A DNA stretch of 64,000 nucleotides from Phymatolithon calcareum. Taxonomy: Eukaryota; Rhodophyta; Florideophyceae; Hapalidiales. Where the stretch lies: NCBI GenBank assembly GCA_977006965.1, contig OZ345379.1, positions 1,116,001 through 1,180,000 of the forward strand, written 5' to 3'. The position numbers and the translations under genes are program-made. The notes beneath the pieces were generated by a model. It searched no databases. It was not told the DNA's origin and saw only the letters and a list, made by a program, of their open reading frames with translations. The stretch's first letter is position 1, and each line of letters opens with the position of its first letter. This document shows, piece by piece, positions 20,963 through 29,765 of this stretch.

Positions 20963-22513
20963 CTACGACAATCCGTACCATATATCCCTGATACGCGAGA
21001 ACGCGCCTCGGTTCTTAGGAACATCATCACGATTGCCGTGGGCAACATGAATTTCCTCCAAAAACGTGCACAACACTGTGACACTGTTGAGATAATGGCT
21101 TCTCGACATCTTCTCATTCTCCGAATGAGCGCCGTCGTCCGATGCCCCGAGCGGCAACAGCATGGTTTCAGTGTCAATAGCATCTTGCAGAATGCCCACA
21201 ACCGGTATGGATCCCCCTTCACGAGTGAGATCCGGCCGTACGCCGTGCACGCGAAGCAGCGCTGCCGCGCCGGCCTGGTAGAGAGTGCCCTTGGGGTTTG
21301 CAAGCCATGGACGACTGAAGTCGGTTTTGATTCTCAGGTTGTTGGGCGATTTGAGTTCCTTGAACCGATTTTCCAATACAGTTTTCACGGAATCGACCAC
21401 CACTTCGCCCTCTTGTCCGGGTACAATACGCATTGAGAATCGCCCGGTGACAGCGCCTGGGATAACTGTTTTCATCGTCGGTCCGTTTGACGGTTCTATT
21501 CCGTGCACCGAAAGCGATGGATAGCGCCATCGGTTCATAAGCACCTCCTTTGCAGAAGTGCCGCCAAGTAGACTAGGGACATTTCCGGCCTCCTTCATGA
21601 AATCCGGGACATCGAAGGAAATTCCGCGATACAGCGCTTCCTCCTGTTCGGTGCGCGGGTCCGCCGAGTCGCGACCGCAGTTCGGCACGCTGATGTCTCC
21701 GTGTCCACCTGATGTGACCGCTGCGAGGAGTTGAATGAGATCGGTCATTGGCTCCGCGATACAACCGCCGTACACGCCGGAATGCAGCGAAGTCGAGCCG
21801 GCGTAGACGTCGACCTCGAATGTAGCGATTCCGCGGAGACCGTAAGTCAGACATGGTTTGCTAGTTGTGATCCAGTAATTGTCGGTGACAACTACGTAAT
21901 CCACATCGACTAAGAACCCACCGCGACGCGCCTCACGCTGCAAGAGATCTGGAAGACACTCGCTGTTGCTCTCCTCCATGCCCTCAAGACACAGTTTCAA
22001 ATTCACAGGGAGTGGTTTGTCAAGCATCTTGTATGTCTCCACCGCCCACAGCCACGCAAGAACGGGCCCCTTATCATCCGTTGCGCCACGGCCATAAAGT
22101 TTGCCGTCAACCTCGGTAAGTGTAAAAGGGTCAGTCATCCATCCATCAGACTTCTTCGCAGGTTGCACATCGTAATGACCATATACAAGCACGGTAGGCT
22201 TTGTGCGGTCCGGGACGCCGAAGGTCGCGAGAATGACAGGTGGAAGATCGTATCGAGTCCCATCATCAAGCTCTTGAAATCCAATGAGCACCTTCTCTGA
22301 ATTTCCCCCAAGATCCTCAATCCACTCATGCAATCGATCAGCCATAGAATGACAAGCATCACGCAACCCGAGATCAGAGGACACGGATGGGATTGCAACA
22401 GCTTCAGCAAGCCGGTCGATATAGCGCTCAGCATTCGCAGCCACATGCGCTCGCACGTCCGCGATCGGCAGCGAGGGCGCATCCAGACCGCCCGGCAGAG
22501 GGCTGTCCTTCAT
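20963..22513 (-). CDS. M20-family metallodipeptidase (CNDP/DUG1 type)
   Basis: A 516-residue cytosolic-type dipeptidase of the M20A family, which hydrolyses dipeptides such as Cys-Gly using two metal ions. Metal and catalytic residues are visible: GHYDVQP (His113, Asp115), GRGATDDKGP (bridging Asp146), EGMEES (Glu180/181, general base and ligand), VVTDNY (Asp ligand) and a C-terminal DDGAHSENE (His ligand). The dimerisation/lid domain lies between the last two, with the SLHSGVYGG segment typical of CNDP enzymes. Length and start agree with the family (about 475-510 residues) and there is no intron. It is divergent from the SAYSvFN gene, with a 389-bp shared 5' region. Glutathione turnover (the Dug1 role) is inferred from the family. 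Confidence 0.93.
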   Translation of the reverse strand: MKDSPLPGGLDAPSLPIADVRAHVAANAERYIDRLAEAVAIPSVSSDLGLRDACHSMADRLHEWIEDLGGNSEKVLIGFQELDDGTRYDLPPVILATFGVPDRTKPTVLVYGHYDVQPAKKSDGWMTDPFTLTEVDGKLYGRGATDDKGPVLAWLWAVETYKMLDKPLPVNLKLCLEGMEESNSECLPDLLQREARRGGFLVDVDYVVVTDNYWITTSKPCLTYGLRGIATFEVDVYAGSTSLHSGVYGGCIAEPMTDLIQLLAAVTSGGHGDISVPNCGRDSADPRTEQEEALYRGISFDVPDFMKEAGNVPSLLGGTSAKEVLMNRWRYPSLSVHGIEPSNGPTMKTVIPGAVTGRFSMRIVPGQEGEVVVDSVKTVLENRFKELKSPNNLRIKTDFSRPWLANPKGTLYQAGAAALLRVHGVRPDLTREGGSIPVVGILQDAIDTETMLLPLGASDDGAHSENEKMSRSHYLNSVTVLCTFLEEIHVAHGNRDDVPKNRGAFSRIRDIWYGLS

Positions 22514-22902
22514 ATCGAAAACGCCGGTGGGACAGCGGTACTGCGACGACGGTCAGCGGGCTCGCGTACCAAAAGCCAGCTGCATCCGGGCGACCTGATT
22601 GCAATTGCCGACAACAGTGATTTTCCACTTGACCAAAAATCAGATTGCGCCCATCAATCATTTCCACACCCCACGACAAGCACACAACAATCAATACGAT
22701 CACACGTGGCAAACTCATCCATTTGCGATCAACCCCCAAGCAACCAACCAGTCACAATCGCCCACGCTGTGTGTGTGTGTTTTAGGCACCATCCCCACCG
22801 CCCTGAACTCCCCAATGACTCGTCGGCACCATTTCAGCCTTCCCATTTGAAGGGCTTGTGCCCATCTCCGTCTACATCCGCCACGCCGGTTGCGTCACCG
22901 CG

Positions 22903-23286
22903 ATGGCGTTGACTTCCATTCACATTCGCTACATTGTATACGCCATACTATGGCTTCTGAGCGCGCGATTCGCCTCGAAAACCGAACCGGCAGCATTGCA
23001 ACTTCTCCTCATACTGACAACATTTTACGTCATCTTCACCAATCTCGGCAAACGTCTCCCAGGCGAGTCATCCGCCTACACCGTTTACAACAACGGACAA
23101 GCACTCCCAGGTCAACTCAGAGCCGAGCAGTTTGACGACGAGGTGCGACACCGCGACCCCATGCCATTCCGCTCCCCGGACCGCCCTGGTGAACCCCTAC
23201 TCGCCGGCGACCGGCACGCGCGCGTCCTCGCCGAGCTGCGTCGCGAGGCGCTTGCCATGCGCGGCCGCATCCGTTCGCGTCGGTGA
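22903..23286 (+). CDS. SAYSD1: SAYSvFN-domain membrane protein (SAYSD1-like)
   Basis: A 127-residue protein. Two hydrophobic helices (IRYIVYAILWLLSARF and LQLLLILTTFYVIFTNLG) precede the signature SSAYTVYNNG, the core of the SAYSvFN domain. The C-terminal tail is basic and ends in arginines. Members are small ER-associated membrane proteins; human SAYSD1 has been linked to ribosome quality control at the translocon, which may not carry over here. The frame is open for 15 codons upstream but begins with GTG, so the ATG at 22903 is chosen. It is convergent with the FSH hydrolase: the two stop codons are only 25 nt apart, so the transcripts probably overlap at their 3' ends. Confidence 0.85.
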   Translation: MALTSIHIRYIVYAILWLLSARFASKTEPAALQLLLILTTFYVIFTNLGKRLPGESSAYTVYNNGQALPGQLRAEQFDDEVRHRDPMPFRSPDRPGEPLLAGDRHARVLAELRREALAMRGRIRSRR

Positions 23287-23311
23287 TCTACCCTCCCCGT
23301 CCGCCCGCCCG

Positions 23312-24048
23312 CTACAGGCGCGCGCCCTCGCTGCCGCCTCGCCGCGCGCCGGCGCAACCCACAAAGTCCGCAATGGCGCGCAGAGCGTCGCCGGCAGGAA
23401 GCTTGTGTCCGCCGTCATGCTCGAGTGTTTCAGCGTCGCGGAAACGGCGCGCAAGCATCTGGCTCGCCGCCGGTGGAACGAGCTCGTCTTTCGCTCCCCA
23501 CACGTGCAGTGAGGGGAGGTTGATGCTCTTGTACCAAGACTCGTTGCAGTGTAGACGCGCGCGGCTCGGGAAGCCGGACATGAGTACTGCGAAGTGGATG
23601 CCGTGCGTTTCCGGTGCTTCCGGCGCTTTTGCGGCGGCGAAGGCGGCGATCAGGGAGGCGAAGACGGCACCCTGGGAGAAACCTAGCACGCCGTCGTATG
23701 GCTCCTGTTCATGTAGTTGTGTCAGCTATGCGCGTGGGTCGGAAAGGCCGGCGGTGAGACACGCACCGTGTCGGACATGTGCGCGCGTAAGTGGGCTAGG
23801 GCCTCGTTGTATCCTGCGTACTCTGAGCCGTCTGCGGAGGCGCGCCACCAGGCGAAACCTGGTGCTTCTTCGTGGGGAGCTTCGAGGAAGTGGAGGTCGG
23901 CTACTTCGCGCAGCGCTTTGCGTAATGCGCCTGACTTTGTGCGAAATGTTTCGGCGGTTTGGCGGTAGCCGTGGAGACAGAGAATTCTTTTGCGAGCATG
24001 GGTTGTCGCGGATGTTGTCGCCATGGTCGTGGCGAAGGTGGGAAGCAT
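23312..24048 (-). CDS. FSH-family serine hydrolase, two exons
   Basis: Exon 1 is 23767-24048 and exon 2 is 23312-23704. The 62-nt intron (23705-23766) has GTGCGT and CAG ends and a CTGAC branch-like site 16 nt from the acceptor, and splices in phase 0. The product (224 residues) is an alpha/beta hydrolase of the FSH1/OVCA2 family: ILCLHGYRQT near the N-terminus, nucleophile Ser in LGFSQGA directly after the splice, Asp in WGAKDELVP and His in DGGHKLP. OVCA2-type enzymes are carboxylesterases; the substrate here is unknown. It is convergent with SAYSD1 and divergent from the Mpv17-family gene. Confidence 0.88.
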
Positions 24049-24469
24049 GCGGACGGGTAGTTTGGATAGATGGGGGCAGTGGGAATAAAGTGTACAGTAT
24101 ACTGTCGCAAAAAGTTTCTACACATCAGACGTCACTGTGTGCCCGCTCATCGCCCAATCATTTAGTGGCCCGTGTTCTGTGATGTACTTGGCGGTTGTGG
24201 AGTGGAAGGTGGAAGACGTAACACCATTCAATCTGCACCACAGGTTGGAAAGCTGTGAAAATTGGCAGGAAATGCATGTAAAGTTATTTGAGAGATGTGG
24301 CGATTGTGCAGTCTGTTTGAGAGATATGCTACTGAGATTTTTCTTCTACAGGCATCGGTGATCTCGCGTGCGCTATAAACCGTGGAGTGCCTTCAGTGAA
24401 CACCAATACCTGGCAACCTTGGCCCGCTCCTTCGTCGATCCCTGCAACAAGCGCTAACTTACCCCCACG
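24049..24469. other. Divergent promoter region
   Basis: 421 bp between the FSH hydrolase start (minus) and the Mpv17-family start (plus). It contains a 12-bp palindrome ACAGTATACTGT near 24085. No gene is seen. Confidence 0.4.
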
Positions 24470-25362
24470 ATGGCTGGAATCTGGGCGCGGTACAATGCCG
24501 CCCTTGTGGCCAAGCCGCTGCAGACAAAGACCATGACGGTAAGTCCCTTCTTCTTCCCGCCCCCTCTGTCGGGGAATTACTAGAGGCACCGGCTGACTAA
24601 AACGTCCGCGATTTACGTTTGCGGGGTTATCTAGTCGTTTACTGGGTTCATGCTCGGCGATGTCGTGGCACAGGCACCGGATCTCCTCGCCGGAAAGCCG
24701 TGGGATGCACGCCGTACTGCCAAGATGGGTGCCTTTGGGCTGTGCATCCACGGTCCATTCGGGCATTACTGGTATGGATTTCTCGATCGCACCATCATGA
24801 CCAAGGCGCCGACGTCCGCAGCCGCCGTCGCCACCAAGACTTTCATCGATCAGACCTGCCTGGCGCCGGTATTCACAGCCGTCTTTTTCGGCACTATGAA
24901 AGCGATGGACGGAAAGACGGATGAGATTACGGAGGAGGTCAAGACCAAGTTGTGGCCTACCATGAAGGTTAACTGTGCGTTGCCCCATTTTCGTTTCGAC
25001 ATGATTGCGATTGCGTGTCCATGAGCATTGCATTGCTAACGACTTCTACATTGTTGTGGTTTGTCTTTGACCTTGGTGTTTCTATTGTTTAGGGACTGTG
25101 TACGTATCTTTCTGCGCTTTGCAATCGCAAATTGAGCCTCTGAAACGAGAATCTTGTTTCGAAAACTAATCAATTTTCTTCATGTTCGTCTTCTGCGTTA
25201 ATTTTCTGCAGGTGGCCGCTAGCTCACATTGTCAACTTCCGTTTCGTGCCGTCTTCGCAACGAATTTTGTACATTAACACCATTCAAATTGGATACAATG
25301 CATTCCTTTCCACTATGCAAGCATCCACAAAGAAGCCGAAAGCCTCACAGGGGGAGAGCTGA
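24470..25362 (+). CDS. Mpv17/PMP22-family membrane protein, four exons including a 7-nt exon
   Basis: Exons are 24470-24538, 24635-24974, 25093-25099 and 25212-25362, totalling 567 nt (188 residues). All introns have GT-AG ends (GTAAGT, GTGCGT and GTACGT donors). The family is recognised from GDVVAQ, RTAKMGAFGLCIHGPFGHYW, WYGFLD, then NWTVWPLAHIVNFRFVP and an RILYINTIQIGYNAFLS tail, the Mpv17/PMP22/Sym1 pattern of four-helix inner-mitochondrial or peroxisomal membrane channels. The NWTVWP motif is assembled across three exons; the middle one is only GGACTGT. Without it the conserved WxVWP motif is lost. The compartment is not determined from the sequence. Confidence 0.88.
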
Positions 25363-26187
25363 TCTCTCTCACGTCCGATATCATCCCGGTGAGTACTAGG
25401 TATTACGCGCACGAACACAAGCTGTTGTTTATCAGCGCATCGGCGGCCCTTTCATTCGATTTCACTGTACGGTATGAAGTAAAAGTGCCATGAACGTCTC
25501 TTGTTCATTTTTCCCCGTTCGAAACAACGATTGTATGCTGCCAAGGGAAAACATAATTGCGTATCGGTTTAAAGAAAAACCGGTTGCTTGGTCTCGCATT
25601 TTGGGTCTGACGCTATGGATCATTGGGTAGGCTGCCGGCGTTCAGGTAAACCGAGACTGGAGGCAAACGAAAACACAGTACCCGTGGCGCGTACGGGCGC
25701 GATCCTTGGAGCAATGAATAAGCACAATTGCTGAGCGATTATGGTCGGAGGAGAGGGGGCGATTACCGCTCCCTCTCCTCGGACCATCACCAGGTGCCGA
25801 AGTGTATGATTCGGCACCTGTGTAAAATTTGAAATCTCTCGGAACTTTCAAACTACTTTCATCAAGAATTTAGGTCAGGGAATGACGGCAGTGATTGGTA
25901 CTGTACAGTACCATCTCTTGGGAATACGTATTCCCAAGAGATTATCTCAGCTGCAGCTGTGAGATAATGCTAGCATAATTTACGTTTGTAACGGTGTTGC
26001 TACGTGAGTTTAAGCTAATGGTTTTGTTTTTCGGATAAATTTTGAAGTTAATGAATTTAAAATTCTGCGTGCACCCATCAGCCATTCTTGTTAAGCCGAT
26101 ACAGTTCAGCACGTGTTCCGCCGTGGGAGTGTAGGTGGGCCTTACTTCCGTCTCGCCTCGACAAGCGCATCAACAAGAGGGGCCATC
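25363..26187. other. Intergenic, with a dense palindrome cluster
   Basis: No gene is seen between the Mpv17-family stop and the glycosyltransferase start. The middle holds five hairpins (see 25742-25968). Confidence 0.5.
25742..25968. repeat. Cluster of five consecutive palindromes/hairpins
   Basis: (1) 25742-25786: 16-bp arms with one mismatch. (2) 25791-25820: 11-bp perfect arms, 8-nt loop. (3) 25896-25913: 18-bp perfect palindrome centred on CTGTACAG. (4) 25913-25942: 30-bp perfect palindrome centred on TACGTA. (5) 25941-25968: 9-bp arms ATTATCTCA/TGAGATAAT around an AGCTGCAGCT core. Palindromes 3, 4 and 5 abut and overlap by 1-2 bp. Confidence 0.9.
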
Positions 26188-28383
26188 ATGGCGCCTCTGT
26201 TCACGAAAGGGCGAACGACCCCGATCTCCATGGCGAAGAACGCTACCGCCAGCACTGCTACATCCCGCACAGTTTGCATACTTTTTATTCTCGCATTTTG
26301 CATTGCCTTTCAAAGCTTTACGTTCTTCTTGTATGAAAGATTTCCCGTCCGTCAAGCACTGAACCTGTCCATGCGTACAAATTTCTCTTCTACTGGTGTT
26401 GCTTTGCAAAGGCTCCCACTATTGCATGATGTTGTCGACGATACGCGAAATACATTGCTCGAACAAGCCCCAGACTCTGCGCATGCGGACACGTCTGGAG
26501 CAAGCAGTAATGAATCTCATGTTGTCATCCATCTTGAACACGTGAACACGACCTCTGCAAACGGTCAAACACTTAATGTCACTCTGATGTCAGCATCCGC
26601 ACCGCATTCTGGTCCACCGGACGTAATCGTTGCGAACGCATCTGCTGGCATTGTACAAAACTCGAACAGTCCCAATGCGTCCGCTACATCACTATTGAGC
26701 TCACATACCGGTCTATTGCGGCACTCAAACTCTTCCAGTATGTCCCATCCGTCTGCATTAAGCCCAGGCACACGTTTCGTGGATGCAGAACAATTGCAAC
26801 GTCAGATATCTTCAATTGACGCTTTCAACCCACGGCAATCAAACACCAAGATGTCCGGGTCGTACGGCAATCTGACAAAATTCAGCGAGCTGCGAAGCAC
26901 CTACTTTGACACGGAAACCGATTTCGAAGGCGCTCAACTCGTGGTTAAGGTAAATTTGTCCGGCGTCACCGATGTAACCCTATTTTCCGATGGCAAACAG
27001 AATCCGCCCTATGTATCTGGACTCGAGCACGCTGCGAACTCGGTATCGCACCCTTCACACCTGATCTTTAACGTCCGACAAGGCTTTGTTTACAATCAGC
27101 GCGACAGCTCAAAACGCTCCAAATACAAGCTTGTAACGCCGATCGAGCTGCATCACCACCGCCATGCGAAGATTGCGCGCGTTCCCAAAATGTGCCGAGA
27201 AACTGCCCTGAAAAAGCCACGACCGTGGCTGCTCGAATTCTCCAACGTATGGATGACAGGCAACGGCGACATATTCGTCCCAATTCCCAAGTCCTCCTGG
27301 TCCGCGAGCAACGAGTGGGACGTGCATGCTTATCAGTACCAGGGCGGCGTGGTCATCACAGACTGGTTAACCATAAAAGGCAAGCGCGTAATGTTCCACA
27401 GACGACACACATGCAAGACGCGCACTAAAATCGGATTCGCAATCACGCAAAATCACGGAGGGACTTACTATCACGTCACCAACGAGGTGATCCCTCGCCT
27501 GCTCACATTCTGGGAGATCGCAATGTCCGTCATCTCTGTGAAAGGGGGCATGATAGCTGGACCACCTAGCTCGGTCGTGCAGAGCATGCTGCACAGTTTT
27601 GGCGTTCCTAAAAGCAAAATTGTTCAGGTGGGACTCACACAACCGTGCTTCTTTGAGAAATTATACATGCCCGCGCCTTTTCTGCAGGGCTATTACGAGC
27701 ATGACTGTCTGCTGCGAACTACAGGACGAATCATAGGCGACAATGTGGTCGGCGAATCGTCAAACTTGTCATCATTAACGCTCGCGGAACGTCGCATGCT
27801 TCCAGATCGACCGCTGCCCGTGATCGTACTTATCGACCGTGCACTCGGGCGCAATAGTTTGAACACTCTGTGTCACGGCACACGATGCCTGGCGAACTTT
27901 CCCGCGTTGCGGCGCGCAGTCGAAGAGGAGTTTGGGAATCGAATTGAGTTACAAATTCTTTCTGGCAGCGACCGCAATGTTATGCGGCGCGGCATTGAGC
28001 TCTTCAGCAGAGCTACCGTTGTGGTGGGAATGCACGGCGCGGGGTTCTCAAACTTGATGTATATGCAAGGTGCGGGGACTTATGCAATCCATCTTGGGTG
28101 GAGGAGCGCGTGGCAGATTTACGGAAAAATGGCCGCCAAGTTTAACGTCGACTTTGTTAATATTGTCACAATTGGAGCGAGTCAGCATGGGTGGAACGCG
28201 ATTGCGGACATCCCGGTAGTGATATTGGAGTTGCGGCGGATACTTGAAAGAGAGGGATATGCGCTTGATGCGCCGCGCATTAGGACGAACCCGAGACGGA
28301 ACGCACGGGTGTCTATGAGGTTACCGGCAAGCGTTGCGAAGCGGATACATGAGGATGTTGCTAAGTTGAAGCCGATGCGGTAG
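26188..28383 (+). CDS. GT61 (DUF563) family glycosyltransferase, type II membrane protein
   Basis: A 731-residue protein. A short basic N-terminus is followed by one signal anchor (VCILFILAFCIAFQSFTFFL, about residues 30-50), then a long Ser/Asn-rich stem with many N-glycosylation sequons, then a C-terminal GT61 domain. Family marks are the GGTYYHVTNEVIPRLLTFWE region, the VIVLIDRALGRNS segment and VVVGMHGAGFSNLMYM. The topology fits a Golgi lumenal transferase. GT61 enzymes include plant xylosyl- and arabinosyltransferases and animal EOGT; the sugar used here cannot be told, though wall or N-glycan decoration is plausible. The frame extends upstream to a GTG at 26113, but the first ATG is 26188. 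Intronless. Confidence 0.88.
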   Translation: MAPLFTKGRTTPISMAKNATASTATSRTVCILFILAFCIAFQSFTFFLYERFPVRQALNLSMRTNFSSTGVALQRLPLLHDVVDDTRNTLLEQAPDSAHADTSGASSNESHVVIHLEHVNTTSANGQTLNVTLMSASAPHSGPPDVIVANASAGIVQNSNSPNASATSLLSSHTGLLRHSNSSSMSHPSALSPGTRFVDAEQLQRQISSIDAFNPRQSNTKMSGSYGNLTKFSELRSTYFDTETDFEGAQLVVKVNLSGVTDVTLFSDGKQNPPYVSGLEHAANSVSHPSHLIFNVRQGFVYNQRDSSKRSKYKLVTPIELHHHRHAKIARVPKMCRETALKKPRPWLLEFSNVWMTGNGDIFVPIPKSSWSASNEWDVHAYQYQGGVVITDWLTIKGKRVMFHRRHTCKTRTKIGFAITQNHGGTYYHVTNEVIPRLLTFWEIAMSVISVKGGMIAGPPSSVVQSMLHSFGVPKSKIVQVGLTQPCFFEKLYMPAPFLQGYYEHDCLLRTTGRIIGDNVVGESSNLSSLTLAERRMLPDRPLPVIVLIDRALGRNSLNTLCHGTRCLANFPALRRAVEEEFGNRIELQILSGSDRNVMRRGIELFSRATVVVGMHGAGFSNLMYMQGAGTYAIHLGWRSAWQIYGKMAAKFNVDFVNIVTIGASQHGWNAIADIPVVILELRRILEREGYALDAPRIRTNPRRNARVSMRLPASVAKRIHEDVAKLKPMR

Positions 28384-29765
28384 CGGTGCTTTGTTGGATT
28401 AATTAAGTTTTGACTTTTTTCGGCGGTGTGCGGTCGGTATGGAGAGACGAGTAGTGAGGTAAATGTGAAGAACAAGCTTGCTGACGGCTCAGTGGTGCGT
28501 GATGCATGGATCGGGCATGGAGTAGTGCTACTGCATTTGATGACCCATCATCGAGCCCTCTCACAAGATCGAGGGGTACTACAATGAGACTCCAAGACTT
28601 TGTGAAGGAGTTTCCTCTGACTGGGACCTTCTTATCCATATTGCGCCTTTTGTTTTTTCTGTAGAAAAGAGCAACAAGTAGAGACGTGGGACAACGACTT
28701 GCACCATGGTCATATGATAGGTTTACACCCCGCTTAGTAGGCTTCATTCATTCAATTCCATAAGCGCCTTCGGTAAACAGCATCCCATAGGAAAGCTGTT
28801 AAATTTTTGTTGTTCCCTGTACGATGCGATGAAGGTGTCAAATATCTTGCAGCAGCTTTAGAATGAAACAACTCCGCCGCTCTCGGATATTTTTCACGCT
28901 CCCCCTTTATCTCAAATACGACCGGAAAGAGCCCGGCGAACCACCGGGTCATCTTATGTTACTAGTTATGGTTCGACAAATAACACTTTCTGGACATGTA
29001 TAAAATTGAGAAATTAGACAAGCCGCAATTGTTGCATCTGCATCTTGCAAGCTTCGTGCTACAGACCTTCATGGTTATTCTTCACGTGATGTTGCTGATA
29101 GAGCGGCTGCACCATGCTCCCAGAAAATTACATTGCGGTTCACCCCATCCACTGATCAGATCGGAGAGGTATCAAATAGCTTGACTCTGGATGTGTTTCA
29201 ACCGTGACCACATCAGACCTAAGAAGATGGATGCAGCCTTCACCCAACTTTCCACGTGACTCAACGGTCTCAGCTCCATTCGCTCTCACAGAAGCGTCTC
29301 AACTAAATTTCACACGTCATCCACCCTGCGCGTACTAATATATTTTCTTCGTCGACTTTTCTATGAAAATGAATGATGTGATCTTGTCCTCGCGATACTT
29401 CTCATCCAGGAATCAAGTTCTGTATTAACGCCAGCTCGGTTTCAGACTCTGAAGTCGAGGCAGACATTAGTTCATCCACCACAGTACAGTAGATCTACGA
29501 GTAGAATTCAAAGGAATCTATTTGATCACAACAATGTTTTCATTACTAGTGCTCTTTTCATCGCACCTGGCGAGAAATCGACAGATCTGTCTATTTCTCG
29601 CCGCTTGATCTTCAACAATTTTGTCTGCTTAATTAAGACCCCAAATTAGATGTTAAAATTATAATTTTAACATCTAATTTAATACCAAAATTAGAGAGTT
29701 GACTTGCTTCTTGCATGCATTTTTTCCGCTTTGCGGATCGTACCTGAGATAAATCAGATTCATCA
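28384..29765. other. Intergenic, with a 38-bp perfect palindrome
   Basis: About 1.4 kb with no supported gene. A 38-bp perfect AT-rich palindrome lies at 29643-29680, about 85 bp upstream of the next ATG. The minus-strand frames at 28182-28747 are shadows or chance. Confidence 0.5.

Noticed and set aside
25742-25968. CRISPR-like array
   Set aside because: The hairpins differ in sequence and are not separated by regular spacers. This is eukaryotic DNA with no adjacent cas genes.
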